Positions 16,468 to 27,275 are shown, counted from the first letter of the stretch. The stretch: DNA of 62,928 nt from Candidatus Phosphitivorax anaerolimi (GCA_001896555.1 MPOS01000061.1:1-62928); one strand, 5' to 3'. Made by a program: numbers and translations. The notes: generated by a model from the sequence alone, not told the origin.

Positions 16468-16863
16468 TTAGTTAAATCTAACAGGTTCAGGTCCGCGTCT
16501 TTTCTGGCGTACGACAACCGTTCCGGCAAGTTTGTCATGCCACCCCTGCTTCTTTCTATCGAAAGCAACCCAGAGAATGCCTAAGCAGAGAGGAAACATT
16601 GAAATGAGATAAGCTAGATAGCGGCCAATACATTGCCCAGTGCTGGGCGCCATCCCTGAGGATGCATCAACCATTTTGGCAGAGATAGCCATCTTCCCTG
16701 GTGTGGCCTGCTTGGTAATCCAGAACACGATAATAGCTACAGCGGGCAGAACCCATGTTATAAGAAAATCAGCAGGACCTGCGATAAGACCAGTTTCTTC
16801 CATTAAAAGGTAATCCCAGCCATATATTGATATGAGAATAGGAAGTGTAATTAACTGTAGTAG
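16468..16863 (-). pseudogene. 5'-truncated RDD-family membrane protein
   Basis: An open frame from 16863 to a stop at 16468 encodes the C-terminal part of an RDD protein. It has ATPGKMAISAKMVD, IGRYLAYLISMFPLCLGILWVAFDRKKQGWHDKLAGTVVV-type features and two or three membrane segments. Coding similarity continues upstream of the first ATG (16803) through IYGWDYLL, but a TAG at 16864-16866 and insertion-sequence DNA follow directly. The first membrane helix with the RDD motif and the true start are therefore missing. The truncation coincides with the end of an IS481-type fragment, which probably caused it. Confidence 0.7.
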
Positions 16864-16867
16864 CTAA

Positions 16868-17099
16868 GACTCGATCTGACAGTTGGTCCCCTTTCTGAAG
16901 TTCTGTCTGGTCAGATCTGAGCTGTCAGATGGTCATCAGTAAGAATACCATGGACATGCCCCTCATCCATATACCCGATACATTTTTCTTTCGCCAGGGG
17001 AAGGTTGTCATTGAATATATCCATGGGCGTTCTCCCCTGACAGCGCTTCCCCTGATGAGTCCTCTGGTTGTTGTACTTATAGAGCCATAGATCGAGGTC
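16868..17099 (-). mobile_element. IS481-family transposase 3' remnant with element end
   Basis: Reading the minus strand, a frame without its own start encodes LYKYNNQRTHQGKRCQGRTP and ends at a TGA at 16911-16913. That is the C-terminal integrase-core signature of IS481 transposases. Just outside lie GATCTGACAG (16873-16882) and CTGTCAGAT (16922-16930), inverted copies that resemble the element terminus. The 5' two-thirds are gone, and the fragment is joined directly to an IS256 remnant at about 17096-17100. Confidence 0.6.
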
Positions 17100-17387
17100 T
17101 CGAAAGAGAGCTTGCGCAGTTTCGTCATCTTCAGTTTGACCCGGCTAGCCCTCATGTCGAAATTCTGCTCGTAATGATCCGCTGGGGTGTCCTGCCTGCC
17201 TTCGCTTCGCTCATAGCGGCCGGCCCCAACTAGCCGTTCAGCCTTAAGCATCTAAAAGCCCGTTGAGCATCTCCTCTACCATCCCCCGAACCATCTCATC
17301 CAAATGATCCCTGATCTGCTCCTCACTGATCTGAATGATTTTCCCTTGACTTGCTTTCCCCTCGCTCGTACCATCCCTCTTACTCAT
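17096..17387 (-). pseudogene. IS256-family (mutator) transposase 5' remnant, frameshifted
   Basis: The minus strand begins with ATG at 17387 after AGGAGGAC. It encodes ISEEQIRDHLDEMVRGMVEEMLNGLLDA, the standard IS256 N-terminus, then hits a stop. One base later in phase the similarity resumes as AERLVGAGRYERSEGRQDT and KLKMTKLRKLSFETS, so a single-base frameshift splits it. Similarity ends near 17096 where IS481 sequence takes over, leaving only the first quarter of the transposase. It cannot be active. The 228 bases between it and the kinase gene at 17616 show no convincing gene. Confidence 0.7.
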
Positions 17388-17615
17388 CTAATGTCCTCCT
17401 TCGGTTTGATGTTTTCCCAAAACCTTTCTCTCCGAAGGGAAGACCTTTTTCAATTACTTCCCAGAATGTGCGAAAAATATTTTACGTTATCGCCACTGGT
17501 CGGGGTAATGGGCACTGCATTGTTTTCTTCAGCGTAGCCTGCATGAAAAACTTCTTGCCCAAGGAGTATATCGATCCCGCTTGAGCCTGCCCGGAGCAAG
17601 GCGGCCGGCCGCGTG

Positions 17616-20444
17616 TCATGCTCTGTCTTTGCGGAGCTCCTGCATTACCGCCATTGCCAGGTCTTCGATAAGATACGGCTTCTTGATGTATCTGCCGGCA
17701 CCGAGGGTCTGGGCCTGTTTCACTCGATCGGTCTCCGAGTATCCGCTCGCGATGATCACCTTCTGGCCGGGGTGCAGCTCCAGGATACGCTCATAGGTTT
17801 CAAGCCCATCGATGCCCTGTTCCATGATCATATCCAGGAGGATGAGATCAGCCGAATGACCTTTCATATACTCGATCGCGCTTTCCCCGCTCGATACGGT
17901 GTCGACCCGGTATCCCAGCATCATGAGAATTTCTGCGGCGATCTCACGCTGCTCCTTGCTGTCGTCCACCACGAGGATATGCTCGCCCTTTCCCTGATAA
18001 TCCTTCATGAGCTGCTTTGCCTTGGCTTCGGTGATCTGTTCGCTGGTGGCGGGGAAGTTGAGGGTGAAGGTGGTCTTCCCCTCTCTGCTCGTCACTGCAA
18101 CACTGCCATCGTGGTCCTGCACAGCGCCCCACACCACGGCAAGACCAAGACCCGTACCGCTATACCCCATCTTCTTCTTGGTGTAAAACGGCTCGAAAAT
18201 TCTCGGGATGTCTTCAGCGGGTATCCCCTTGCCGGTATCGGTAACGCTCAGGCTCACCCACCGCCCCTCCTCCTTTATATTCCCTTCGCATTCTCCAAGG
18301 TCACGGTGTTGGAGATTGCAGGTCTCTATCGTGATGGTGCCCCCTTTGGGCATAGCCTCAGCCGCGTTGGAAATGAGGTTCATGATGGCCTTGGAAAGAT
18401 GCGCGGGCGACCCGATGATATTCATCAGAGAGTCATCGTGCCTGAAATCGACTCGCACATTCGGGTGCAGTGACTGTAGGCGGCCGAACTCGGACGATTC
18501 GAGATACTCCCTGATAAGGCCGTTGAGATTCACGACCTGTTTTACCGCAACCCCTCTCCTTGCAAGGGTGAGGAGATCCTGGACCACAGCTGCCGCCTTT
18601 TGCCCCGATTTCTGGATCTTCTCAAGCGGCCCCCGCAATGGATCGTCCTTATCGATTTTCATCAGAAGCATTTCGGGGTAGCTCACTATGCCTGAGAGGA
18701 TGTTGTTGAGATCGTGCGCCACCCCCCCGGCAAGGGTGCCGAGCGCCTCCATCTTCTGGGCGTTCTTGAGCCTCTCTTCGAGCAGCCGCGTCTGCTCTTG
18801 AGCCTTCTTTCTTTCAGATACGTCCTGCAATATTCCCTTGAACCCCGCCGGACGTCCCTGCGGGTCTCGCATCAAGAGGATCGAAGACTCCACCTGCACC
18901 TTGCTTCCGTCTTTTCTGGTGAAATCCCACCCAAACCCCTTCATCGGCTCTCCGGATGTGAACACATGCCTGAAGGCCTCAAATACCCTGCGGGCGTTCT
19001 CTTCATCCATGCAGTTCTTGTAGCTCATTCCTGTCATTTCTTCCCGGCTGAAGCCGGTAATCCGGCACATGGAATCGTTCATGAAGGTGTATCTGCCCTT
19101 GAGATCGGTCTCGTAGTAGCCTTCCTCAATGCCCTCCAGAATATTGCGGTATTTTGATTCGCTCTCTTTCAGCGCCTGCTCTGTGGCCACCCGTTCCGTG
19201 ACATCGCGGACAATGCCCCGAAATCCTCTGCACTTGCCGCTTCTGGTCATAATGCAGGAGATTGATGCCTCGAAGGAGATCTTCCGTCCCTTCCTGGTGA
19301 TAAACTCCCATTCAGTCCACATCATGTCACGGCCGGTAGAATAGACTGTGTGAAACACGTCATAGACCTTCTTCGCCGTTTCTTCATCGATGAATGTTTT
19401 ATAATTCTTCCCTATGAGTTCGTCCTTGGGGATATCGAAAATCCTGCAGAAAGAATCGTTGAAAAAGGTGATGTCGCCTGCGGTATCTACCTCGTAATAA
19501 CCGTGCTCGATGCTTTCGAGAATGGTGCGATACTTCTCTTCGCTCATCCGCAAGGCCCGCTCGTAGATAATCCGATCGGTGATGTCCCGGGCAGAGCCGC
19601 GGACTCCGATCGGGCCGTTCTTATCTGAAACGAGCGAGTTTCTATACTCCATGACCGATTCGCGGCCCGCGAAATTGATGATGGTGAAGAGCCCTTCGTC
19701 CCTGCCGTTCTTCTTTATCCGCTCGAGATACTCGTCGAAACCCGCCCGATACGCCTCGGGCATAAACTCTCTGATATTGACCGTCTCGATCTCAGGGTTT
19801 CCGCCTACGAGCTGCTGCCTGACAGCGGGGTTGCACTGCTTCAGATCGAAATTCCCGTCGAGGTCGTGGAAGAACAGAAGATCGGTGACATTGTCAAAGA
19901 TGTCACGATATCTCTGCTCGATCTCCTTCATCTCCTTCCGTGCCAGATATCGCTCGGTAATATCCCGTCCCATCCCCCGGACGCCTATTGCCTTGCCGTT
20001 GCCGTCAAAGACCATTGCATTCTTGTATTCGATGAACTTCTCACTCCCATCCGGGCAGGATACCCTCATGAGCCCTTCACTCTTCCGGTCCCTCATGATC
20101 GTCTCGATATAGCCGGAAACGAGGTGCTTCATATCTTCGGACAACAGGTCTTCTATACGGAAATTCTCGGGCAGGGGTTGGTTCTCCGGATATCCGAGCA
20201 TCCTCCGAAAGGCTGCATTCGTTTCAAGGAACCTTCCCTCAAGATCGTGAAAATACCAGGCATCCATCACGCCATCGAAAACATCGCGATGGATATCTTT
20301 GTTCACACTGCCGCCCCCCCGCCGAGGATCGGCAGGGCGCAGGCCGGGCTTGCCGGCAGACAAGGTACCCGTTCTGGTTCTTGTTTTTTTCTTCTTCACA
20401 TCCGGCTTGACAGGCTTTTGCTTATTCTCCCGCCCCTTTTTCAT
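17616..20444 (-). CDS. Hybrid multi-PAS histidine kinase with C-terminal receiver
   Basis: The 942-residue soluble kinase starts with a basic low-complexity tail (residues 1-45). Four PAS domains follow, at about 50-170, 175-295, 300-420 and 425-545. The phosphoacceptor box GGVAHDLNN is near residue 575, the HATPase domain (DTGKGIPAED, GTGLGLAVV) lies at about 690-800, and a receiver covers 820-940. The receiver has the acceptor Asp in LILLDMIM, an intact acidic pair (VVDDS) and YIKKPY. It can therefore pass phosphate internally and on to an unseen partner. Ligands are unknown. It is divergent from glnS. Confidence 0.93.
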   Translation of the reverse strand: MKKGRENKQKPVKPDVKKKKTRTRTGTLSAGKPGLRPADPRRGGGSVNKDIHRDVFDGVMDAWYFHDLEGRFLETNAAFRRMLGYPENQPLPENFRIEDLLSEDMKHLVSGYIETIMRDRKSEGLMRVSCPDGSEKFIEYKNAMVFDGNGKAIGVRGMGRDITERYLARKEMKEIEQRYRDIFDNVTDLLFFHDLDGNFDLKQCNPAVRQQLVGGNPEIETVNIREFMPEAYRAGFDEYLERIKKNGRDEGLFTIINFAGRESVMEYRNSLVSDKNGPIGVRGSARDITDRIIYERALRMSEEKYRTILESIEHGYYEVDTAGDITFFNDSFCRIFDIPKDELIGKNYKTFIDEETAKKVYDVFHTVYSTGRDMMWTEWEFITRKGRKISFEASISCIMTRSGKCRGFRGIVRDVTERVATEQALKESESKYRNILEGIEEGYYETDLKGRYTFMNDSMCRITGFSREEMTGMSYKNCMDEENARRVFEAFRHVFTSGEPMKGFGWDFTRKDGSKVQVESSILLMRDPQGRPAGFKGILQDVSERKKAQEQTRLLEERLKNAQKMEALGTLAGGVAHDLNNILSGIVSYPEMLLMKIDKDDPLRGPLEKIQKSGQKAAAVVQDLLTLARRGVAVKQVVNLNGLIREYLESSEFGRLQSLHPNVRVDFRHDDSLMNIIGSPAHLSKAIMNLISNAAEAMPKGGTITIETCNLQHRDLGECEGNIKEEGRWVSLSVTDTGKGIPAEDIPRIFEPFYTKKKMGYSGTGLGLAVVWGAVQDHDGSVAVTSREGKTTFTLNFPATSEQITEAKAKQLMKDYQGKGEHILVVDDSKEQREIAAEILMMLGYRVDTVSSGESAIEYMKGHSADLILLDMIMEQGIDGLETYERILELHPGQKVIIASGYSETDRVKQAQTLGAGRYIKKPYLIEDLAMAVMQELRKDRA

Positions 20445-20779
20445 ACATGTATATTCCCATATGAGTCATAGCAGCTATTTCGGTTAGATATTCCGGCAAT
20501 ATTAATCCTCCCACTGTATCCTCGCCGTCTTGAACACGTACAAGCCGATGCATGAGCATAGATCCGGCATTGCCCTCCACACCACGGGCAGGTCTAAATA
20601 TTCCCGGAACAGGAAAAATGAACCACCCCATATCAGACAGGGCATCATGCGCCAAAGAGGAGATCATCTGTAAAAAAACTATGGTCATCCCTCAATTGAT
20701 GCATATTTGAAAGACCGGATCTTTATGATATAGGGGAGGCGGCTGATTCGCTTCATACTATCCAGGACCGGAGAAAAAC
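20445..20779. other. Intergenic region between divergent kinase and glnS genes
   Basis: These 335 bases must hold two divergent promoters, but no strong hexamer pair is evident. An 88-codon minus-strand frame (20422-20688) overlaps the kinase start and has no recognisable features. I see no RNA gene or T-box-like leader. Confidence 0.4.
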
Positions 20780-22912
20780 ATGGAAGATGCTTCAGGCAGC
20801 AGAAAGAACACCCCGCAGAATATTCAGAGCGATACCGGGGCCGACGGCTCGTCCGCCAGATCCACGGATTTCATCCGCGCCATCATCAACGAGGACCTGA
20901 AGTCCGGCAGGTTCGATCACAGGGTCCACACCCGGTTCCCACCCGAGCCGAACGGGTATCTCCACATCGGCCACGCCAAATCCATCTGCCTCAACTTCAA
21001 CATCGCGGCAGACTATAACGGGCTGTGCAATCTGAGGATGGACGACACCAACCCGGCCAAGGAAGATGCGGAGTACGTCGAGTCCATCATGCAGGACGTC
21101 AGGTGGCTCGGCTATGACTGGGACGACCGGATGTACTACGCCTCGGATTATTTCGACCGTCTCTATGAATACGCTGTGGAGCTCATCCGCAGGGGCAAGG
21201 CCTACGTGTGCGACCAGAGCCCGGAAGAGATGAGGCAATTCCGGGGCACCCTCACCGAGCCCGGCAGGGAAAGCCCCTGGCGCAACCGCAGCATCGAAGA
21301 AAATCTCGATCTCTTCGCCCGGATGAAAGCAGGCGAGTTTGCCGACGGCGAGAAGACGCTGCGCGCAAAGATCGATATGGCGTCGCCAAACCTCAACATG
21401 CGCGATCCGGTCATCTACCGCATCCTGCGCGCCCCGCATCACCGGACCGGCGAGAAATGGTGCATCTACCCCATGTACGACTTCACCCACTGCCTCTCCG
21501 ACTCCATCGAGCGCATCACCCACTCCATCTGCACACTGGAGTTCGAAGATCACCGGCCTCTCTACGACTGGTTCCTTGACGCGCTCGAGGTCTACCACCC
21601 CAGGCAGGTCGAGTTCGCCCGGCTCAACCTCACCTACACGGTCATGAGCAAGCGCATGCTCCTCATGCTGGTCCGGCAGAAGCTCGTGAGCGGCTGGGAC
21701 GACCCGCGGATGCCCACCATCTCGGGCATGCGGCGGCGGGGGTACACGCCCGAGTCGATCCGAAACTTCTGCGAACGCATCGGGGTCGCCAAGAACGACA
21801 GCATGGTGGATGTGGGCCTGCTCGAGTTCTGTGTCCGCGAAGACCTGAACCGAAAGGCCCCCCGGAGGATGGCGGTCCTCAATCCCTTAAAGATCGTGAT
21901 CGAGAACTATCCTGAAAAAAGCACCGAGGAGTTCGAGATCCCCAACCATCCGGACGACCCGTCCATGGGCAGCCGGAAGGTCCCCTTCTCCCGCACCGTG
22001 TACATCGAGCGCGATGACTTCATGGAAGACCCTCCAGCCAAGTTCTTCCGCCTGGCGCCGGGCAGGGAGGTGCGGCTCAGAGGGGCATACTTCATCACCT
22101 GCACACGCGTGGTCAAAAACGAAAAGACCGGTGAGATCACCGAACTCGTCTGCACCTACGACCCCGCCACCCGGGGCGGCGACGCGCCGGACGGTCGCAA
22201 GGTAAAGGGAACGCTGCACTGGGTTTCCGCCGATCATTCCTTCGAGGCATCCGTGCGTCTGTACGACCGGCTCTTCACGGTCCCCGATCCTTCGGGCGAC
22301 AGCGAAGGCCGGGACTTCACAGAATTTCTCAACCCGGCGTCCCTGGTGGTCCTGCAGTCGTGCCGGCTTGAGCCTTCGCTGAAAGACTCGCGCCCCGGCG
22401 AGATCTTCCAGTTCGAGCGCCAGGGCTACTTCTGCGTGGATACGAAAGATTCGGCAGAGGGGGCGCCGATGTTCAACCGGACAGTCACCCTGCGCGACTC
22501 CTGGGCCAAGCTCGAAAAGGACGGCAACACGGAAAAGGCCCAAGCGCCCGCGACGAGACCTGCCCCGAAGAAAGAGGACAGCCCCCGGATCACCCTTGAC
22601 GATTTTACCAGGGTCGATCTCAGGGTGGGGCTGGTCCGGGAAGTGAGTCTGGTGGAAGGCTCGTCCAAGCTGCTCAAACTCATGGTCGACGTGGGTGAAG
22701 ACCGCCTGCGGCAGATCTTTGCAGGGGTCCGCTCCGCCTACCAGGAGCCCGACGACCTGCTGGGGAAAAAGGTCGTGGTAGTCGCCAACCTCAAAGAGCG
22801 CGACATGCGCTTTGGCAGGTCCGAGGGCATGATCCTGGCCGCCGGCGAGGGCAGCCGCATGGGCGTGGTCACCCTCGACGGCGACCCGAAGCCGGGAGAC
22901 AGAATCACTTAG
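20780..22912 (+). CDS. glnS: Glutaminyl-tRNA synthetase with C-terminal Trbp111-type tRNA-binding domain
   Basis: Residues 35-580 are a class I GlnRS. They show [13 protein letters not shown] (HIGH motif), MDDTNPAKE, and VMSKRML (KMSKS-type motif), followed by the two anticodon-binding beta-barrels. It charges tRNA-Gln with glutamine in the cytosol, so this organism need not use only the GatCAB route. A Pro/Lys-rich linker at about 585-600 joins an extra domain of about 110 residues ([34 protein letters not shown]). That domain is the OB-fold tRNA-binding module known from the C-terminus of MetRS and Trbp111. The usual GlnRS is about 550 residues, and this one is 710. Confidence 0.93.
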   Translation: MEDASGSRKNTPQNIQSDTGADGSSARSTDFIRAIINEDLKSGRFDHRVHTRFPPEPNGYLHIGHAKSICLNFNIAADYNGLCNLRMDDTNPAKEDAEYVESIMQDVRWLGYDWDDRMYYASDYFDRLYEYAVELIRRGKAYVCDQSPEEMRQFRGTLTEPGRESPWRNRSIEENLDLFARMKAGEFADGEKTLRAKIDMASPNLNMRDPVIYRILRAPHHRTGEKWCIYPMYDFTHCLSDSIERITHSICTLEFEDHRPLYDWFLDALEVYHPRQVEFARLNLTYTVMSKRMLLMLVRQKLVSGWDDPRMPTISGMRRRGYTPESIRNFCERIGVAKNDSMVDVGLLEFCVREDLNRKAPRRMAVLNPLKIVIENYPEKSTEEFEIPNHPDDPSMGSRKVPFSRTVYIERDDFMEDPPAKFFRLAPGREVRLRGAYFITCTRVVKNEKTGEITELVCTYDPATRGGDAPDGRKVKGTLHWVSADHSFEASVRLYDRLFTVPDPSGDSEGRDFTEFLNPASLVVLQSCRLEPSLKDSRPGEIFQFERQGYFCVDTKDSAEGAPMFNRTVTLRDSWAKLEKDGNTEKAQAPATRPAPKKEDSPRITLDDFTRVDLRVGLVREVSLVEGSSKLLKLMVDVGEDRLRQIFAGVRSAYQEPDDLLGKKVVVVANLKERDMRFGRSEGMILAAGEGSRMGVVTLDGDPKPGDRIT

Positions 22913-22981
22913 ACGAACAGAGCCCTTCGGCCCGGCCCCTTTTTTCAAGAGATGCGGAGTATTCTCCGCAGAGGGAGGCTT

Positions 22982-23491
22982 ATGCAAGAGGAACTCATCC
23001 GGGCCGTTGCACAGGAATACGTGGACCGGCTCGTACCCCTGGCCCATCTGGTAGGAGCCATTGCCGAAACCGTCGAGAGCGGCCGGGACGTGTCCCAGAC
23101 CGAGATACGGGATATCCTCGACGAGGCGGGGAATCCAAATTGCACGGTGTTCCCGGTCCACTGTCTCATCTCATCTTTGAAGCCCTATGACGCGGGCTCC
23201 ATCACCCCCCCGGATGTGAAATTCTTTCACCAGCTCGTCTCAGGTGACTTCATTCCATCCATGCACCGAAGCGTGGCCCGGGCGGTAGACGGTATCGTCA
23301 GCGCATTCGCTGCCTCCCCCGCCTCCCCTGAGGCGAGGAAACAAGCGCTGAAGAATGCCTCGGAGACGATCTGCATGGAGCTCTCGCGCCTCAAGGATCT
23401 CTGCCAGGGCACGCTCCCTCACCCCGACCTGGCAGGTCTGTGGGAATCGTTCTCCTGCGACGAAAGCCTTCCAGTCATACACATGGACTGA
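22982..23491 (+). CDS. Hypothetical helical protein downstream of glnS
   Basis: I do not recognise this 169-residue protein. It is predicted soluble and mostly helical, with no signal peptide or membrane segment. It contains DVSQTEIRDILDEAGNPNCTVF and CHLISSL-like segments and five scattered cysteines that form no clear metal motif. The ATG at 22982 follows GAGGGAGG at good distance and is preferred over an upstream in-frame ATG at 22952. It follows glnS by 69 bases and may be cotranscribed. Confidence 0.65.
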   Translation: MQEELIRAVAQEYVDRLVPLAHLVGAIAETVESGRDVSQTEIRDILDEAGNPNCTVFPVHCLISSLKPYDAGSITPPDVKFFHQLVSGDFIPSMHRSVARAVDGIVSAFAASPASPEARKQALKNASETICMELSRLKDLCQGTLPHPDLAGLWESFSCDESLPVIHMD

Positions 23492-23725
23492 TCGTTCACA
23501 TTTATACGCGACCCTTGTTGTGCAAGCTTAACCTGATGCAGCCATAAGAAAGAGGCACGGCTCCAGGGCGCTCATCCGCTTTTTTTAAGGGCAATATCCA
23601 CCCTGTTGATGAACCGCCTCAATTTTCACATGAAAATATCCGATTCTTCCCACATCCGACACTCTCGTGAGTGTATGGCGTGAACATGTATGCTGATTCG
23701 GCAGGGCAACCGGAGACAGGAGGAT

Positions 23726-26140
23726 ATGAGCCACTCGAAGGAAAACACACAGGGATCGGAGCACACCGGAGACAGGAGCGGCCTTGCCGTGGCCCATGCC
23801 GTGCTGGGCAAATCCCCGGTGCCGCTCGATAGGCTCATCGACTTTCTTCCCGACCCCACCTTCGCCATCGACACCAATGGGACCGTGATTCTCTGGAATA
23901 AGGCCCTCGAGGATATCTGGGGGGTGCGGTCTCAAGACATGCTGGGCAAGGGGAACTATGAATTCGCCATTCCCTTTTACGGTTACAGGCGGCCCGTCCT
24001 GGCGAACATGGTCCTCGGAGACGGAATGGACATGGATCGGAATTACTCGTTGCTCACACGCAGGGGGGACTCCATCCTTGCCGAAGGATATCTGCAGACA
24101 CCCCAGGGAGTAATCTATGCCATGGCAAAGGCGGGCCCCATCTACAATTCCACGGGGACTGTCATCGGAGCAATAGAGACGATCCGGGACATCACCGAGA
24201 GGGTGGACACAGGAAACGAAATCCGCAGCCGGGAGGCACAGTACCGGGACATCTTCGAAAACGTGTCTGACCTGCTGTATGTCCATGACCTCGATGGCAG
24301 GATCATCGAATCGAACCTCCCATTCAAGAAGGAATTCGGATATAGCCGTGACGACCTGAAAAACATCACCATCCAGGACCTCCTTCCCCCGCAGGTCAGA
24401 GAAGGATACCGGGATTTCATCCATCGGTTGCTTGCCTCGGGCACAGCCGAGGGCATGACGCGTATCCTGACAAAAACCGGGGAAGAGCGCGTCGTCGAAT
24501 ACCGAGACTCACTCGTCCGCGGCGAGCTCGGCAGGCCTGTAGCTATCCGTGGTTCCGCGCGGGATATCACGGAGCGCATGCAGGCAATCAAGGCCTTGCG
24601 CAGGAGCGAGGAGCGGTTTCGCGCCATGGCCGAGGCGAGCCCGGTGGTCTTCTGGATGACCTCGCTCGACTCTCTTCAGAAAGTGATCTACGCAAGCCCG
24701 GCCTTCGAGAGAATCTTCGGCCGCACATGCGAGGAGCTCCTGCTCAATCCCCGCATCTGGTTCGAGTGCATCCACCCTCAGGATGCAGCCCAGGTCAGGT
24801 CCCTCATCCAGAAAAAGGCTGAAAAGCCGCTCGACTTCGAGTTCCGGATCGTCCGCCCCGACGATTCTGTCCGCTGGATCAGGGCCAGGGTTGCGCCCAT
24901 TCCCGACCACACAGGGAAAACTGCCCTGCTCTCTGGAATCGCCGAAGACATCACCGAACACAAGCATGCAGAGCAGGAGAAAAAGATCTATGAAGATCGC
25001 CTCGCCAGGGCGCTGAGGCTTGAGGCTATCGGGACCCTTGCCGGAGGGATTGCCCATGATTTCAATAACATACTCGCCGCCATCATCGGCTACACCGAGC
25101 TGGCCATGGAAGATGTCCCGCCGGGCAACCCAGCAGTCCAAAGTTTGCATGAGGTGCTCAAGGCAGGGGAGAGAGCAAAAGACCTGGTCAGCCAGATCCT
25201 CACCTTCAGCAGGCAGGCCCGGACGGAGAAAAAGGTGGTGAGGGTCCAGCTCATTGTCAAGGAGGCCCTGAAGCTCCTGCGTTCATCCATTCCGAGCACT
25301 ATTGCCATCACCCAGGACATCGACCCGCATTCACCCGAGGTGTTCGCAGATCCGACCCAGATCCACCAGGTGGTCATGAACCTGTGCGCCAATGCCTATC
25401 AGGCAATGAGAGACCGGGGGGGCACACTGGCGGTGGGCCTGGCACCGGTTGAGCTGGACACGGCCCTTGCACGGAGTATCCCGCGGCTCGAACCGGGATC
25501 ATACCTGCATTTGTGGGTGAGCGATACCGGGTGCGGCATGGATCAGGATACCCTCGATAGGATCTTCGAGCCCTTTTTCACCACCAGGGAAAAGGGCAAG
25601 GGAACGGGCCTGGGCCTGGCCACCGTGCACGGCATTGTCTCCGATCTCTCAGGAGCGGTCACGGTCTCCAGCGCCATAGGTGACGGCAGAACCTTTCATG
25701 TCTACCTGCCGACCTGCAAAGCCGAAGATCGGAAAGACGAAACCGGCGAGGACGCCGTGCCCCGGGGTAACGGAGAGAGAATCCTCCTTGTCGACGACGA
25801 ATCCGCCATCCTGGCGTTTGCAAAGAGCATGATCGAGCAGATGGGTTATTTGGTGAGAACTCATTCATCGAGCATTCAGGCTCTGGAGGCGTTTTCACAG
25901 GCACCCCATGCCTTTGATCTGATCATTACCGATCAGACCATGCCCCTGCTCACAGGGGTTGAACTGGCGGCAAAGGTGCAGGCGATCCGCAGTGATATCC
26001 CGGTCATTCTCATTACCGGCTTCAGTGAGATCATATCTGCAGAGCAGGCCCGGAAGCAGGGGATCTGCGTGTATCTGGAGAAGCCCTTCACCCGCAACTC
26101 CCTGGCAAGGGCCATCAGGCAGGCGCTGGGCGCCTCATGA
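23726..26140 (+). CDS. Hybrid PAS histidine kinase with C-terminal receiver
   Basis: The 804-residue soluble kinase has three PAS domains (about residues 40-170, 175-295 and 300-430). The phosphoacceptor box GIAHDFNN is near 450, a HATPase domain carries DTGCGMDQD and GTGLGLATV, and a receiver fills the last 120 residues ([21 protein letters not shown]), complete with all catalytic residues. ATG 23726 follows ACAGGAGGAT and is preferred to the in-frame ATG at 23690. The first PAS has the same IPFYGYRRP segment as the kinase ending at 6936, so the two are paralogues. No cognate output protein is adjacent. Confidence 0.92.
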   Translation: MSHSKENTQGSEHTGDRSGLAVAHAVLGKSPVPLDRLIDFLPDPTFAIDTNGTVILWNKALEDIWGVRSQDMLGKGNYEFAIPFYGYRRPVLANMVLGDGMDMDRNYSLLTRRGDSILAEGYLQTPQGVIYAMAKAGPIYNSTGTVIGAIETIRDITERVDTGNEIRSREAQYRDIFENVSDLLYVHDLDGRIIESNLPFKKEFGYSRDDLKNITIQDLLPPQVREGYRDFIHRLLASGTAEGMTRILTKTGEERVVEYRDSLVRGELGRPVAIRGSARDITERMQAIKALRRSEERFRAMAEASPVVFWMTSLDSLQKVIYASPAFERIFGRTCEELLLNPRIWFECIHPQDAAQVRSLIQKKAEKPLDFEFRIVRPDDSVRWIRARVAPIPDHTGKTALLSGIAEDITEHKHAEQEKKIYEDRLARALRLEAIGTLAGGIAHDFNNILAAIIGYTELAMEDVPPGNPAVQSLHEVLKAGERAKDLVSQILTFSRQARTEKKVVRVQLIVKEALKLLRSSIPSTIAITQDIDPHSPEVFADPTQIHQVVMNLCANAYQAMRDRGGTLAVGLAPVELDTALARSIPRLEPGSYLHLWVSDTGCGMDQDTLDRIFEPFFTTREKGKGTGLGLATVHGIVSDLSGAVTVSSAIGDGRTFHVYLPTCKAEDRKDETGEDAVPRGNGERILLVDDESAILAFAKSMIEQMGYLVRTHSSSIQALEAFSQAPHAFDLIITDQTMPLLTGVELAAKVQAIRSDIPVILITGFSEIISAEQARKQGICVYLEKPFTRNSLARAIRQALGAS

Positions 26141-26590
26141 GAGCCGGGAGACCCTGAAAGCCTTTCATCGAAAAAAGGCACCCGCCGTATGCTGTGAATA
26201 ACTTTGTATGGCCTTGATATCCTGTGGGTAGGCACTTATATGTTTTGATAAATGTACCCGTATGATTACCACGAAGGATATATTTGGCCAATCAAGCTGA
26301 ATATCTGAACATTCTTGGTATGAAACCGTTCTTCTTCAAGAAGGGTAGAACGTCAGGAGAGTGCAGCGGATGAATACGAAGACGGCAGTTTCCGTCAGCA
26401 GAAAATTCCTCCGATGTCAAATATCCGGCGATTTCGTTCCCAAGAACCCCGATGGATCAGAGGCTGGAAACCGTGCCCCTCACGGCATCGCGAACTTTCT
26501 CTGCCAGTGTTTTCCGGTATCGGCTTTATCTCTCCGAATTCTTTTTCCATAACAGGATGGGGCTGGAGAAACCAAGAAGGAGGATGGCAG
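26141..26590. other. Intergenic region before the small heat-shock gene
   Basis: The 450 bases hold no convincing gene. The frame of the heat-shock protein is open upstream to 26414, but the good ribosome site is at 26577-26583. A short hairpin (GCCTTT with AAAGGC near 26158-26178) and a self-complementary CTTCTTCAAGAAG at about 26331-26343 are visible. No CIRCE-type operator was seen. Confidence 0.4.
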
Positions 26591-27076
26591 ATGGCGGACA
26601 AGACCTTTCCCACTGCGCTCGATCCGAACCCATCGTTGCCGGACAGCAGCAGTCTCGTGAATAACAGCGATCATCCGTTTCCGATGGCCATGAACCCGGT
26701 CTATCTTGATTTCTTCACCAGCTTTGACCTTCTCCCCCTGCATCTCTTCGAAGAGGCGGGCAGATTCGCACCCGGGATCACGGTCGTACATCTCAGGGAT
26801 GCAGTGATTGTCACCGCAGACCTTCCCGGTGTGCAGGTGAGCGATATCGACATAGCGCTCACAGCGGACATGCTGGTGATCAGTGGCGGAAAGAATACCG
26901 CACCAGTGCGGAATGTTCCGATTTCTGAATCATTCCGCAAGAACGTATCCATACCCTTTCAGGTGGACCCCCAGGAGATACGGGCGGTCTTTAAAAATGG
27001 AATCCTGCAGGTCGTTCTCCCCAGACACACGGGGCGCGGAATGAAGAGGACGCGCATTCCCATTCAGGAGGCATAG
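26591..27076 (+). CDS. Hsp20/alpha-crystallin-type small heat-shock protein
   Basis: The 161-residue protein carries an alpha-crystallin domain at about residues 65-155: AVIVTADLPGVQVSDIDIAL, then SFRKNVSIPFQVD, and the signature AVFKNGILQVVLP. A short basic tail ends it. It is an ATP-independent holdase that keeps unfolding proteins soluble. The start is set by AAGGAGG seven bases before ATG 26591. The N-terminal arm, about 60 residues and rich in Phe, Leu and Pro, is typical of oligomerising family members. It sits between two signalling genes, and its regulation is not visible. Confidence 0.85.
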   Translation: MADKTFPTALDPNPSLPDSSSLVNNSDHPFPMAMNPVYLDFFTSFDLLPLHLFEEAGRFAPGITVVHLRDAVIVTADLPGVQVSDIDIALTADMLVISGGKNTAPVRNVPISESFRKNVSIPFQVDPQEIRAVFKNGILQVVLPRHTGRGMKRTRIPIQEA

Positions 27077-27275
27077 GGGATGTTTTTTCCCTGCAGAGAA
27101 AATATCTTGTAATCTGACGGAAAATCTGTAGTAATATCGGAAATGCGTTTGACTGCGGATATCAGGTAGTTATTTTCCAAACCGGTATTCCTGCAGCTTC
27201 AAGCATTTTTGATGCGGTTTTTTAGATGATGATCCTTATGCAGATCATCTTTCCTGGAAATCGAAAGGCTTTTGC

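Noticed and set aside
20422-20688. 88-codon minus-strand frame upstream of the hybrid kinase
   Set aside because: It overlaps the kinase start, has no ribosome site or family resemblance, and contains no convincing secondary-structure pattern.
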